64,000 bases of DNA from Vreelandella sp042466685 (GCF_042466685.1 NZ_CP170448.1:3968001-4032000), one strand, 5' to 3'; positions 1 to 9,454 are shown, numbered from the stretch's first letter. The notes: generated by a model not told the origin, from the letters alone. Numbers and translations are program-made.

Positions 1-59
1 TATCAGCATCGATTGCGTTAGGATGATGCTTGATTTACTTTAGGCGCTAAAATAAATAC

Positions 60-71
60 TTGCATATGCAA
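60..71. promoter_or_regulatory. Perfect 12-bp palindrome upstream of the ROK regulator
   Basis: TTGCATATGCAA is a perfect palindrome about 100 bp before the ROK regulator start, in an AT-rich stretch that probably holds its promoter. It could be an autoregulatory operator, but ROK operators are variable and nothing else in the window repeats it. Role is inferred only. Confidence 0.3.
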
Positions 72-171
72 CTTAGGTCGTATTTTGACAATCGCGTTAA
101 CGCCCCAGGATGAGTGCGCAAGACAATTGGCATGACAGCCTTTTTTCAACACGAACTATAACGGCGACCCT

Positions 172-1398
172 ATGGCCCTTCCGTCGACTGATACCAGCCG
201 CCTCGACAACACCCTCGCGGTGATCCGCACTCTGCGTGACCAAGGACCGGTGGCGCGCATCGACCTGGGGGCAATCAATGGCATTAGCTCTGCCACCGTC
301 ACCTCGATCAGCGCCGAGTTACTCCAGCAGGGATTGATCACTGAACGCCCGCCTGAAGCCCCCCGCCCCAACGGGCGCGGTCGACCAAAAACCTTGATTG
401 GACTCGACCCCACTGCCGCCTGCGTGGTGTGTATCAAGCTGTCGATCAATGAGATCCAGTTGGTAGTGGGCGATTTTGCGGGCCAGATACACCATAGCGA
501 GCACCATGCAGTGAACACCTTGACGTTGAGCGCCGACGATCTGGAAGCACTGCTGGAGGAGAAGATCAGCGCTGTTTGCACTCAACAGTTGACGGGGTTT
601 CAGCGCTTGGCGGGGATCTGTTTGGCGGTACAGGGGGTGGTGTCGTCGCAAAGCGGTACGATCATCTGGTCACCCGCTTTAAGCTTTCGTAACGCCCCGA
701 TATCGGCGCGATTAGCGGAGCGCTTTCACTGCAGCGTGCTGCTCGAGAATGATGCCAACTGTATCGCCAGCGTGCTGGCGGCTCAGCCCGCCTATGCAGA
801 CTGCCCCAACTTAGTGGTGATTATGCTGGGCTACGGTATCGGCATGTCGGTGTTGATTAACGGCGTGCCTTATCTCGGCGCCAATGGCTCGGCAGCCGAG
901 TTTGGGCATAGCAAATATCAGCCCGACGGCGCCCTTTGCGCCTGCGGGCGACGGGGGTGCATTGAAGCTTACACCAGTGACTACGCGCTCTATCGCGCCG
1001 CCGCCGAGCACCTAGAACTCCCCTCCGGCGATAGCGCACACCCCTCTGAGCAGCAGATGCAGGCGCTAACCCAGCTTGCGTTACAAGGAGACCCGGTGGC
1101 TCAGGAAATCTATGCAGAGGCAGGCCGCGCACTGGGGATCGGTATCGCCAATGTGCTGGCGCTGTTCAACCCCGATTTAGTGCTCATTACCGGTTCCGGC
1201 ATACGCGGCTTTGACGCTATGCAGACCGCCATGCATGGCGCCATCGACGAAGCCCTAGTGGCCGAACTAATGGGCTCCACCCGCATCGAAAGCTGCGCCT
1301 GGGATCGCGACATGACCTGCATGGGCGGTATCGCGATAGCGCTGAACGCCACCGATGGCGAGACGCTGCTCGAAAGCCAAACTGCTAGAGAAGCTTAA
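172..1398 (+). CDS. ROK family transcriptional regulator (sugar repressor type)
   Basis: 408 residues, the length of NagC/Mlc/XylR-type repressors. Residues about 10-60 form a winged helix-turn-helix (VIRTLRDQGPVARIDLGAIN region), followed by a sugar-kinase-like ROK domain. The zinc-binding signature CACGRRGC is at about residue 260, preceded by the GHSKY segment, as in the ROK family. The family binds DNA and is released by a sugar or sugar phosphate. It faces the arabinonate dehydratase/ABC transporter operon tail to tail, so it is a plausible local repressor of pentose genes, but the ligand cannot be read from sequence. The start ATG has only a weak Shine-Dalgarno sequence. Confidence 0.85.
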   Translation: MALPSTDTSRLDNTLAVIRTLRDQGPVARIDLGAINGISSATVTSISAELLQQGLITERPPEAPRPNGRGRPKTLIGLDPTAACVVCIKLSINEIQLVVGDFAGQIHHSEHHAVNTLTLSADDLEALLEEKISAVCTQQLTGFQRLAGICLAVQGVVSSQSGTIIWSPALSFRNAPISARLAERFHCSVLLENDANCIASVLAAQPAYADCPNLVVIMLGYGIGMSVLINGVPYLGANGSAAEFGHSKYQPDGALCACGRRGCIEAYTSDYALYRAAAEHLELPSGDSAHPSEQQMQALTQLALQGDPVAQEIYAEAGRALGIGIANVLALFNPDLVLITGSGIRGFDAMQTAMHGAIDEALVAELMGSTRIESCAWDRDMTCMGGIAIALNATDGETLLESQTAREA

Positions 1399-1438
1399 CC
1401 AAGCTTGGGGCGAATAATCATTAGCACCGGGTAACCAA

Positions 1439-3184
1439 TCAGTGCGAATGACGCGGCACATCAGCGCCTCGGCAGCCGACCAGAAAGTCGAAGTCGCAGC
1501 CTTCGTCTGCTTGGAGTACACGCTCGATGTACAACTGACGGTAGCCGCCCTGGCTGGCGATCAGCGTTGAGGCGGCGGTGGGGTCGCTTTCCGCCAGACG
1601 CGACGCCAGCTCTTCATCGCTGACCTCCAAATGCAGTCGACCACTTTCGCAGTCAAGTTCAATCCAGTCACCGTTACGCACCGCGGCCAGCGGGCCACCA
1701 GCGGCGGCTTCCGGGGCGACGTGCAGCACCACGGTGCCGTAGGCAGTGCCGCTCATGCGCGCATCAGAAATGCGCACCATATCGGTAATCCCCTGGGCGA
1801 GGATTTTGGGCGGCAGGCCCATATTGCCTACCTCCGCCATACCGTGATAACCGCGGGGGCCACAGTGTTTCATCACCAGAACATCGTTGGCTTCCACGTC
1901 CAGGTCTGGGTCGTTGATGCGTGCTTTGTAGTCGTCAAAGTCCTCGAATACCACCGCTCGGCCGCGGTGCTGCATCAGCTCCGCCGTCGCCGCCGAGGGC
2001 TTAAGCACCGCACCGTTGGGGGCCAGGTTGCCGCGCACCACGCAGATACCGCCATCCGCGGTGAGCGGATTATCCAGCGGACGGATCACCTCGTCGTTAT
2101 ACAGCGGGGCGTCTTGGACGTTTTCCCAAAGTGTTTTGCCGTTGACAGTTAAGGCGTTCTTGAAGGGCAGCCGGTCGGCCTCGCCCAGGCGCCTGAGTAC
2201 CGCGGGCAGCCCTCCAGCGTAGTAGAACTCCTCCATTAGAAAACGTCCCGAGGGCTGCAGATCCACCACCGTCGGGGTGCCGCGGCCTACCCGGCTCCAG
2301 TCGTCCAGGGTGAGGTCCACACCGATGCGCCCGGCAATCGCCTTAAGGTGGATCACCGCGTTGGTGGAGCCGCCGATAGCGGCGTTGGTGCGGATGGCGT
2401 TATCGAAGGCTTCCTTGGTGAGGATTTTGGAGAGTCGCAGGTCTTCATTGACCATCTCGACGATCCGGTTACCCGAAAGGTGGGCCAGCACGTAGCGGCG
2501 GGAGTCCACCGCAGGAATCGCCGCATTGTGCGGCAGCGAGGTGCCTAGCGATTCGGCCATGCAGGCCATGGTGGAGGCGGTGCCCATGGTGTTGCAGGTG
2601 CCCGCGGAGCGGGACATGCCCGCTTCGGCGGCCATAAAGTCGTGGAGTGATATTTCACCGGCTTTGACCTGCTCGGAGAGCTTCCACACCACGGTGCCGG
2701 AACCAATATCCTTGCCCTTGTGCTTGCCGTTGAGCATCGGCCCGCCGGTGACCACGATGGTGGGAATATCACAGCTCGCCGCGCCCATCAGTAGCGCCGG
2801 GGTGGTCTTGTCGCAGCCCACCAGCAGCACTACGGCATCGATGGGATTGCCGCGAATGGCCTCCTCCACGTCCATGCTCGCCAGGTTACGGGTGAACATC
2901 GCGGTGGGGCGCAGGTTGGATTCACCGTTGGAGAACACTGGGAACTCCACCGGGTAGCCACCCGCCTCCAATACGCCCTGTTTCACGTGCTCCGCCAGCT
3001 TGCGGAAATGCGCATTGCAGGGCGTCAACTCCGACCAGGTGTTGCAGATACCGATAATCGGCTTGCCCTGAAACTCATGGTCAGGAATACCCTGGTTTTT
3101 CATCCAACTGCGGTACATAAAGCCGTTTTTATCGGCGGTGCCGAACCACTGGGCAGAGCGTAATGGGCGCTGGCGATCAGACAT
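1439..3184 (-). CDS. araC: L-arabinonate dehydratase (IlvD/Edd family)
   Basis: About 581 residues, an Fe-S dehydratase of the IlvD/Edd family. It would convert L-arabinonate to 2-keto-3-deoxy-L-arabinonate in the non-phosphorylative pathway. Visible family features are the conserved cysteines in GICNTWSEL, LLVGCDKTTPA and GTCNTMGTAST, which ligate the cluster. The start at 3184 is preferred over an upstream in-frame codon because GGAGG sits just before it (GGAGGCTTTGTT-ATG). It is the last gene of a minus-strand operon after the AraFGH-type transporter. Substrate is assigned by close resemblance to arabinonate dehydratases and by the arabinose transporter. D-galactonate or D-fuconate are alternatives, since this family is promiscuous. 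Confidence 0.82.
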   Translation of the reverse strand: MSDRQRPLRSAQWFGTADKNGFMYRSWMKNQGIPDHEFQGKPIIGICNTWSELTPCNAHFRKLAEHVKQGVLEAGGYPVEFPVFSNGESNLRPTAMFTRNLASMDVEEAIRGNPIDAVVLLVGCDKTTPALLMGAASCDIPTIVVTGGPMLNGKHKGKDIGSGTVVWKLSEQVKAGEISLHDFMAAEAGMSRSAGTCNTMGTASTMACMAESLGTSLPHNAAIPAVDSRRYVLAHLSGNRIVEMVNEDLRLSKILTKEAFDNAIRTNAAIGGSTNAVIHLKAIAGRIGVDLTLDDWSRVGRGTPTVVDLQPSGRFLMEEFYYAGGLPAVLRRLGEADRLPFKNALTVNGKTLWENVQDAPLYNDEVIRPLDNPLTADGGICVVRGNLAPNGAVLKPSAATAELMQHRGRAVVFEDFDDYKARINDPDLDVEANDVLVMKHCGPRGYHGMAEVGNMGLPPKILAQGITDMVRISDARMSGTAYGTVVLHVAPEAAAGGPLAAVRNGDWIELDCESGRLHLEVSDEELASRLAESDPTAASTLIASQGGYRQLYIERVLQADEGCDFDFLVGCRGADVPRHSH

Positions 3185-3247
3185 AACAAAGCCTCCGTAC
3201 AAATCGGAAAAAAGTAGCAAACAAATAAAGGAGTAACGCTTTAAGCG

Positions 3248-4258
3248 TTAGGCTCGTTGACGGCGGGTCTGTTTCCAGCGGTCAAACATCACCGCCAGCA
3301 GCAGAATCGCGCCACGCACCAGGTATTGGTAAAAAGTGGGGACGTTAAGCAGCCCCATAGCATTCTGCACGCAGCCCATAATCAGCACCCCGACCACCAC
3401 GCCGGTAATGGTGGCCACGCCACCGGATAGCGCCACGCCACCCAGTACACAGGCAGAAATGACCGCCAGCTCCAGGCCCATGGAGGTATTGGGGTCACCC
3501 AGCCCCATCCGCGAAGCCAGCAGTACACCTACGACCCCTGCCACTACGCCCTGGAGGCCAAAAACAATAATCTTTAGGCGGCGGACATTAACCCCGGCCA
3601 GAGCGGCGGCTTCCGAGTTACCGCCGGTAGCCAAAACGTTGCGCCCAAAGGCGGTCATATTGAGTATCACGCCAAAGATCACAAAGCAGGCCAGCATCGT
3701 CCATACCGGCAGGGTTAGGCCGAGGAAGGAGGCGCTGCCCAGATCAAAGAAGCCCGGCACGGTAATCATCACCGCGTCGCCGCCGGAGGTGATGTAGGCC
3801 AGACCGCGCACAAACTCCATTGCCGCAAGAGTGGCTATTAAAGAGTTAATGCCAAACTTGGCAATCACCAGGCCATTAAAGGCACCCACCGCGCCCCCGG
3901 CGACAATGCCTCCTATCACGCCGATAAAGACGCTACCGGTACTGGAGGTCACCACCGCTGCAACCACCCCTGCGAAGGCCACCGTGGAGGCCACCGATAG
4001 ATCCACCTCCCCCAGGGCCAGCACCAGCATCATGGTGGTGGCCAAACTGCCGATCAGGGTGATCGAGAGCAACAGCCCGACCATATTGCGGCCGGTCAGA
4101 AAATCAGGGATGAGTACCGCTAGAGCGATAAACAGGAGCAGAAAAATCGCGATCAGTCCCGAGGTATCCAGCAGCGTGCGCAGCGGTTTTATCAGTCCCT
4201 GGCGCCCCGCTGGGCGGGCAGGTGTCGTCTCACCTTGGGTTGCGTTGTTCGTTGTCAT
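3248..4258 (-). CDS. araH: Sugar ABC transporter permease (AraH/XylH type)
   Basis: 336 residues with a cytoplasmic N-terminal tail followed by about eight to ten hydrophobic segments typical of the BPD_transp_2 (RbsC/AraH) family. Motifs such as ALGEVDLSVAST and NVLATGGNSEAAALAGVNV match the substrate-path and ATPase-contact segments of this family. It forms the membrane channel for the importer with the ATPase at 4313 and the binding protein at 5878. A good Shine-Dalgarno (AGGACAAACACC-ATG) supports the start. The arabinose assignment rests on the binding protein. Confidence 0.85.
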   Translation of the reverse strand: MTTNNATQGETTPARPAGRQGLIKPLRTLLDTSGLIAIFLLLFIALAVLIPDFLTGRNMVGLLLSITLIGSLATTMMLVLALGEVDLSVASTVAFAGVVAAVVTSSTGSVFIGVIGGIVAGGAVGAFNGLVIAKFGINSLIATLAAMEFVRGLAYITSGGDAVMITVPGFFDLGSASFLGLTLPVWTMLACFVIFGVILNMTAFGRNVLATGGNSEAAALAGVNVRRLKIIVFGLQGVVAGVVGVLLASRMGLGDPNTSMGLELAVISACVLGGVALSGGVATITGVVVGVLIMGCVQNAMGLLNVPTFYQYLVRGAILLLAVMFDRWKQTRRQRA

Positions 4259-4312
4259 GGTGTTTGTCCTGAGCTTCTTCTTTTAAGAGCCAATAGCGTG
4301 TAAAAAACTGAC

Positions 4313-5806
4313 TTAGGCGGGTAGTGCCAGCCCCAGTAGACGTTCCGGCGTAGCCGACTCCCGCGACACTACTTCCACCAGTTCCCCGTCGCGCATCACG
4401 GCGATGCGGTCACAGATGGAGCTGACTTCCGCCAGATCACTGGAGATCACCACCACGCTTTTGCCCTGTTCCGCTAGGTCGTAGAGCAGCGAGTAAATAT
4501 CTCGGCGTGCGCCTACATCAATCCCTCGGGTCGGCTCGTCCATCACGAACAGGTCAATCTCTTCAGCGAGCCAGCGGGCCAGAATCACTTTCTGCTGATT
4601 GCCCCCGGAGAGCTTGCCAATCGGCGTTCGCGGGCCGGGAGTTTTAACGCTGAGTTGCTGGATATAGGCTTCGGCATTGCGCCGTTCGCGACCGGGGTGG
4701 CGGAAAACGCCCCAACGTTTAAAAAAGCGCCGACAGCTAATATTGAGGTTGTCGGCCACGCTGGCCACCGGAAAGATCCCCTGAGACTTGCGATCCTCCG
4801 GGCACATGGCAATACCGGCACGAATTGCCTCACCCGGGCTTTTAAAGTGCCGAGACTTGCCGTTAAAGGTCACGCTGCCGGCTTTGGGTGATTCGACGCC
4901 GCAGACCAAACGCAGCAACTCACTACGCCCGGCGCCCACCAAACCAAACAGCCCAAAAACCTCACCGCGTTTCACTGAAAAACTCACCGGGGCTTTTAAG
5001 CCGCGCCCCTGAATCCCCTCTACGTTCAAGACAGTTTCACCCTGCTCACGCGCCCGGTAGCCGTAAACATCGTCGATATCGCGGCCGACCATTTCACTGA
5101 CTAACAGGTCATGGTTCAGCTCAGACATGTCCTCATGGGTACGGATGTGCTGCCCGTCGCGGAAGATGGTGACCGCGTCGCACATCTCGAATACTTCCTC
5201 CATACGGTGGGTCACGTAGAGCACCACGCGCCCCTCGTCGCGCAGACGTTGGACGATGCGCTTTAGCTGACGAATCTCCTGAATGGAGAGGCTGCTGGTA
5301 GGTTCGTCAAAAGCGATCACCTTGGCGTCGCGCAGCAGCGCACGGCCAATCTCAATCATCTGCTGCTGGCCGATGGAGAGCTCGCGCACCTTGGTTGAGG
5401 GGTGGATCTCCCCCTCGCCAAGATCAGCCAGAATCGCCAAAGCCTTTTGCTTTAACTCGCGGCGATTAACAAACCCCTGCCGCGTAGGCAGTTGGCCCAG
5501 CAGCAGGTTTTCAGCCACCGACATATTGGGCGAGAGCGTCAACTCCTGGTAGATAATCGCGATGCCTTCCCGCAGCGCCTCCCGGGCGTTGCTGAAGACG
5601 TGGCGCTGACCATCAATCCACAGTGCGCCTTCGGCGACACGGTTAACGCCACTGAGCACCTTGAGCAGGGTGGACTTACCCGCGCCGTTCTCGCCCATTA
5701 ACGCATGCACTTCACCGGCGTGGGCGGCAAAGCTCACCCCATCCAGCGCGCGCACCCCGGGGAACACGACGCTAATTCCGTCGAACCGTAAATAAGCATC
5801 AGACAT
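4313..5806 (-). CDS. araG: Sugar ABC transporter ATP-binding protein (AraG type)
   Basis: 497 residues with two fused ABC domains, as in AraG/RbsA/MglA. The first has Walker A GENGAGKST (about residues 38-46), signature LSIGQQQ and Walker B VIAFDEPTSS. The second has a degenerate Walker A GLVGAGRSE, signature LSGGNQQK and Walker B LFVMDEPTRG. The asymmetric second site is normal for the family. It powers uptake through the permease at 3248. It starts 71 bp after the binding-protein gene, and the gap contains a strong hairpin (5826-5854). Confidence 0.88.
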   Translation of the reverse strand: MSDAYLRFDGISVVFPGVRALDGVSFAAHAGEVHALMGENGAGKSTLLKVLSGVNRVAEGALWIDGQRHVFSNAREALREGIAIIYQELTLSPNMSVAENLLLGQLPTRQGFVNRRELKQKALAILADLGEGEIHPSTKVRELSIGQQQMIEIGRALLRDAKVIAFDEPTSSLSIQEIRQLKRIVQRLRDEGRVVLYVTHRMEEVFEMCDAVTIFRDGQHIRTHEDMSELNHDLLVSEMVGRDIDDVYGYRAREQGETVLNVEGIQGRGLKAPVSFSVKRGEVFGLFGLVGAGRSELLRLVCGVESPKAGSVTFNGKSRHFKSPGEAIRAGIAMCPEDRKSQGIFPVASVADNLNISCRRFFKRWGVFRHPGRERRNAEAYIQQLSVKTPGPRTPIGKLSGGNQQKVILARWLAEEIDLFVMDEPTRGIDVGARRDIYSLLYDLAEQGKSVVVISSDLAEVSSICDRIAVMRDGELVEVVSRESATPERLLGLALPA

Positions 5807-5825
5807 GCTTGAATACTCCGCAGAT

Positions 5826-5854
5826 GGCCTGTAACAGCGAGCCCGTTACAGGCC
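5826..5854 (-). other. Intercistronic hairpin between araF and araG
   Basis: GGCCTGTAAC and GTTACAGGCC form a perfect 10-bp stem with a 9-nt loop, located between the stop of the binding-protein gene and the ATPase gene. On the operon strand no U-run follows, so it is more likely an mRNA-stabilising or partial-attenuation element than a full terminator. Such an element would leave the binding-protein message in excess. Confidence 0.6.
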
Positions 5855-5877
5855 TCTTTTATTGCCAACCAAGCGCT

Positions 5878-6873
5878 TTATAGACCGAGCGCTGCGCGTA
5901 CTTCTTCCCAGTTGTCGCGCGTCATTAACGTGCCGGAGGTTTCGGTGTTGGCGGGAGGCTCTTGATCCTCGCTAATCCAGCGGTAGAGGTCTTCGGCGGT
6001 CTGACGGCCGTGCATGGTGGAACTGACCGCTACCGTGCCGTGAAAGCCAGTGGGGTTATCCCGAGAAAACTCGGCAAAGGCGGCGCCGGAGCCATTGATA
6101 CCCACGCCGATCACATCTTCCGGCGCTAAGCCATACTGCTCGGTAGCCCTAACACCACCCAGCACGCTCTCTTCGTTAAGGGCATAGATCACCCAGTGCT
6201 CATAATCGCCACGCTGGGAAAGCACCGGCGATGCGGCGGAGAAAGCCCCGCTGGTATCAGTGCTCTGCTGGGGCGCATCAAAAATATTGTCTTCCGGGAA
6301 GCCTGCCGCTAACAGCGCCTCGGTGGCGCCATCGGTACGCTCAACGGCGGTAGGTAGTTCGTTGTTGGTGATGCGCAATGCGGCCACCTCTTCGGGGTTC
6401 CAACCACGGGCTTCCATTTCGGCGGCAATGGCTTCGCCAACTTGTCGGCCAATCTTGGTGCCCGACATCCCCAGGTGCGGCACGCCCTCCATGGGTTCAC
6501 CGCTGGAGTTAACAAACTGGTCGTCCACAGTGACTACTTTCATACCGTACTGGTTGGCACGGTTCATGATTGCGGGCCCCAAACGCACATCCGGCGGGCA
6601 AATCACAAAGCCTTCGGCACCCTGGGCATAAAGGTTATCAATGGCGCTGAGTACCTCCTGACCATCCTCACCGCCGAGGCGCACCACTTCGAAGCCGAGC
6701 TCTTCGCCTACCTCGGTAGCAGCCTGCTGTTCGTTAATGAACCATGCCTGCTCGGGCTTTTTAACGATAAAGCCGATCTTCACTTCGTCTTCCTGGGCCT
6801 GTACGGTTCCCAGTGAGGCCAGCATAATCGCGCTGCCGAGAGCTAAACGGGCAAATGTCTTAGTCAATCTCAT
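5878..6873 (-). CDS. araF: L-arabinose-type periplasmic sugar-binding protein
   Basis: 331 residues with a Sec signal peptide cut after about residue 26 (TVQAQ). The mature protein follows the E. coli AraF pattern closely: KIGFIVKKPEQAWF, GFVICPPD, MKVVTVDDQFV, TNNELPTA, NEESVLGGVRATEQYG and GIGINGSGAAF. It captures L-arabinose (possibly also D-galactose or D-fucose, as AraF does) in the periplasm and delivers it to the permease. First gene of the araFGH-dehydratase operon, with a strong ribosome site (GGAGTATAACA-ATG). The 5' leader carries an 18-bp tandem repeat. Confidence 0.88.
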   Translation of the reverse strand: MRLTKTFARLALGSAIMLASLGTVQAQEDEVKIGFIVKKPEQAWFINEQQAATEVGEELGFEVVRLGGEDGQEVLSAIDNLYAQGAEGFVICPPDVRLGPAIMNRANQYGMKVVTVDDQFVNSSGEPMEGVPHLGMSGTKIGRQVGEAIAAEMEARGWNPEEVAALRITNNELPTAVERTDGATEALLAAGFPEDNIFDAPQQSTDTSGAFSAASPVLSQRGDYEHWVIYALNEESVLGGVRATEQYGLAPEDVIGVGINGSGAAFAEFSRDNPTGFHGTVAVSSTMHGRQTAEDLYRWISEDQEPPANTETSGTLMTRDNWEEVRAALGL

Positions 6874-6906
6874 TGTTATACTCCTACGATTTTTAGCGCT
6901 GTTTTG

Positions 6907-6942
6907 ATTGCTACTTCAGCTTTTATTGCTATTTCAGCTTTT
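6907..6942. repeat. Two tandem 18-bp repeats upstream of araF
   Basis: The 18-bp unit ATTGCTACTTCAGCTTTT is repeated head to tail with one mismatch (6907-6924 and 6925-6942), 34-69 bp upstream of the araF start codon. The spacing fits operator sites near the promoter, but slipped-strand duplication is equally possible. Confidence 0.55.
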
Positions 6943-6987
6943 ATTCCCAAACCACAGGGAGTTAAGAACCGGTGTTAAGAACCAGGC

Positions 6988-8217
6988 TTACGAACCCATA
7001 TCTTGTTGCGCTGAGAAACGGTAAACCGTGCGCGAACGATAGGTGTCACCGGGTTCTAAAATGGTGCTGGGAAATGCCCCTTGGTTGGGTGAATCGGGAT
7101 AGTGCTGGGTTTCCAGCGCAAAGCCAGAGCGGTGCCCGTAGGCTTGGCCCTGTTTGCCGGTCAGATCACCGTTAAGGAAGTTGCCGGAATAGAACTGTAT
7201 CGCGGGCTCAGTGGTGGTGATCTCCACCATGCGGCCACTCTCGGGCTCCCACACCTTGGCAGCCAGCACCAGTTCATCCGCTGACGCGTTATCCCGGGCC
7301 AGCACAAAGTTGTGGTCGTAACCGCCGCCAAAACCGAGCTGCTCGTTCTCCTGATCAATCCGCTCGCCAATCGTCGTCGCCTGGGTAAAGTCGAACGGTG
7401 TGCCGTCTACCGAGCGAATCTCGCCGGTGGGAATGAGGCTGTCGTTAACCGGGGTAAATTCAGGGGCGTTGATCATTAGCAGATGATCGAGAATGGTGTC
7501 ACTACCTTCGCCCTTTAGATTGAAATAGCTATGTTGGGTGAGGTTGATGGGTGTGGCCTTATCGGTCACGGCCAGGTAATCGACCATAAGCTCGTCGTTA
7601 TCGGTCAACGTATAGGTCACCTCGGTCTCTAATCTACCGGGGTAGCCCTCTTCGCCATCCTCGCTGGTATAGCGCAATACCAAACCAGAGCCTGCTTCGT
7701 TTTCAAATGGTTCGGCTTGCCACAGCACTTTATCGAACCCTTGATCGCCGCCGTGAAGATGATTGCTGCCATCATTGGTGGCCAGTGAATAGCTTTCACC
7801 ATCAAGGGAGAACTGGCCATTCGCAATACGATTGCCGTAACGCCCAATGATGGCGCCGAAATAGGGATTTGCCTGGTGATACTCATCAGAGAGATACGCT
7901 TCCAAAGAGTCGAAACCCAGCGCGATATCGTCAAATTCGCCATCCACGTTGGGGGTCTTCAGCGACAGGATGATGCCGCCGTAGTTGGTCACCCGCAGTT
8001 CGATGCCGTTGGCGTTGGTAAATTGATAGACATCGACCTGACGGCCATCGGGCAAGTGGCCAAATACCGATGTCTGTATTCCGCTATCGGCACCACTGCC
8101 CGCTTCGGTGTCAGAACTACTCTGAGCTTGCGCAGCGTTTGCCAACAGCGCTGCGACAATGGCAGCGAACATCAGTGGCGAACCCTTTTGTAATCGTTGG
8201 CTATACATGAGAGGCAT
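6988..8217 (-). CDS. galM: Exported aldose 1-epimerase (mutarotase)
   Basis: 409 residues of the GalM family, interconverting alpha and beta anomers of aldoses. An N-terminal signal peptide (hydrophobic stretch, cut near AAQAQ at about residue 32) predicts a periplasmic enzyme, unlike cytoplasmic E. coli GalM. Family landmarks are NYGGIILSL, the GRYGNRIANG segment, catalytic His in NLTQHSYFNL and the catalytic Glu region near RSGFALETQHYPDSPNQ. AGGAGG lies 6 nt before the ATG at 8217. It lies upstream of the binding-protein gene on the same strand and would supply the anomer used by transporter or dehydrogenase. Confidence 0.87.
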   Translation of the reverse strand: MPLMYSQRLQKGSPLMFAAIVAALLANAAQAQSSSDTEAGSGADSGIQTSVFGHLPDGRQVDVYQFTNANGIELRVTNYGGIILSLKTPNVDGEFDDIALGFDSLEAYLSDEYHQANPYFGAIIGRYGNRIANGQFSLDGESYSLATNDGSNHLHGGDQGFDKVLWQAEPFENEAGSGLVLRYTSEDGEEGYPGRLETEVTYTLTDNDELMVDYLAVTDKATPINLTQHSYFNLKGEGSDTILDHLLMINAPEFTPVNDSLIPTGEIRSVDGTPFDFTQATTIGERIDQENEQLGFGGGYDHNFVLARDNASADELVLAAKVWEPESGRMVEITTTEPAIQFYSGNFLNGDLTGKQGQAYGHRSGFALETQHYPDSPNQGAFPSTILEPGDTYRSRTVYRFSAQQDMGS

Positions 8218-8362
8218 GAGCTTCCTCCTGGAGGCGTACTTTATGTTGCTAGCTTATTGTTGTTAGGTCGGTGCAGTTAACTTAGGGCGTTATCACCGAT
8301 ACAGAGACTACAGTAGCCATGTCTGGCATAACCAACCAATATACAAATACCTCACTATCGAT

Positions 8363-8376
8363 ATACTTCTTAGTAT
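8363..8376. promoter_or_regulatory. Inverted repeat before the LysR gene
   Basis: ATACT-TCTT-AGTAT is a perfect 5-bp inverted repeat 25 bp before the LysR start codon. It resembles the ATAC-N4-GTAT arm of the composite site at 9456-9467. LysR proteins normally bind and repress at their own promoters, so this is a candidate autoregulatory site. Confidence 0.35.
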
Positions 8377-8400
8377 CAATAACAACTCAAGGCTTATTCT

Positions 8401-9342
8401 ATGGGCGTTCTCGGTGAGAACTGGTTTTTAGACGTGCGACTAAAGTTGCGCCATTTTCAGCTATTTTTAGCGCTGGATGAGCAGCGCAACCTGCATCGCG
8501 CTGCGGCCCAGCTCAATATGAGCCAGCCCGCCGCATCAAAACTGCTCAGCGATCTGGAAGCCAATCTGGGTATTCGCCTGTTTGATCGCCACCCCCGGGG
8601 GCTAACGCCTAACTGGTACGGCGAGATTATGATCCGCCACGCCCACAGCATGCTTTCAGCGCTACGTCATACCGGTGAGGAGTTGAGCGCCCTCGGCGAA
8701 GGCAATGCGGGCACGGTAGCAGTCGGTACGGTAATGGCTCCGGCGGTCACACTGCTTACCAGCGCGATTGAGCGGGTGCACCGCGACCGGCCGGGGTTAA
8801 AAATCAGCGTGGATGTGGATGTCAGCAAGGTGCTGGTGCCGCGTCTGCTCGAAGGCGAGTTGGATTTCGCGATTACCCGTATTCCCGCAGGCGTCGATGC
8901 CGAGCATTTCGTATTTGAAGAAATCGGTGAGGAGGAACTTTGCTTTGTATGCCGCCAAGGGCATCCATTATCCTTTAAGAAAACGCTGAACCTTGCGGAT
9001 ATGACGAGCTACCCCTGGTCGCTGCAGCCTGCCGGTGCGCTGATGCGCCAGCGGGTGGATAGCCTGTTTTTACACCATCAGGTCGCGCCGCCCCGCCAGA
9101 TCATTGACACCGCCGATCTGCTGCTCTCGCTGGCACTGGTGGATAAATCCGACACCATTACGGTGACCACACGGGAAGCCGCTGATCTACTCTGCCCGCC
9201 GCAACGTTTTCATCTTCTGCCCTTCAGCGAGACGCTAAGTGTTCAACCCTACGGACTGGTGAGCTTGCGCCACCAACGCCTTTCTCCCGGTGCCGCCGCG
9301 TTAATGAGCACCCTGCGCGACATCATTGCCCAGTCCAATTAA
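8401..9342 (+). CDS. LysR family transcriptional regulator (GbpR-like)
   Basis: 313 residues. Residues about 14-75 are the LysR winged helix (LRHFQLFLALDEQRNLHRAAAQ, with SQPAASKLLSDLE as recognition helix), followed by a periplasmic-binding-protein-like effector domain. The architecture resembles GbpR-type regulators of sugar-binding-protein operons. It is divergent from the mutarotase and lies directly upstream of the TRAP-AraD1-semialdehyde dehydrogenase operon, so either could be its target. The inducer is unknown; an aldonic acid is a reasonable guess from context. Confidence 0.85.
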   Translation: MGVLGENWFLDVRLKLRHFQLFLALDEQRNLHRAAAQLNMSQPAASKLLSDLEANLGIRLFDRHPRGLTPNWYGEIMIRHAHSMLSALRHTGEELSALGEGNAGTVAVGTVMAPAVTLLTSAIERVHRDRPGLKISVDVDVSKVLVPRLLEGELDFAITRIPAGVDAEHFVFEEIGEEELCFVCRQGHPLSFKKTLNLADMTSYPWSLQPAGALMRQRVDSLFLHHQVAPPRQIIDTADLLLSLALVDKSDTITVTTREAADLLCPPQRFHLLPFSETLSVQPYGLVSLRHQRLSPGAAALMSTLRDIIAQSN

Positions 9343-9454
9343 CGCATTGTTATTAAGGCATTGTTTTAGTTCGATGGCGGCTGACGAGCTGATCGAAAGC
9401 ATGATTTCTTAACCAAATGCGCAAAAGAGTAAACTCCCCCGCCAACCCCATGAC

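Noticed and set aside
1631..2152. 173-codon plus-strand open frame
   Set aside because: Antisense to arabinonate dehydratase and rich in His/Val/Arg without any family pattern.
5826..5860. Rho-independent terminator on the plus strand (hairpin then TCTTTT)
   Set aside because: No plus-strand gene ends here; the hairpin belongs to the minus-strand operon and is listed as an intercistronic element.
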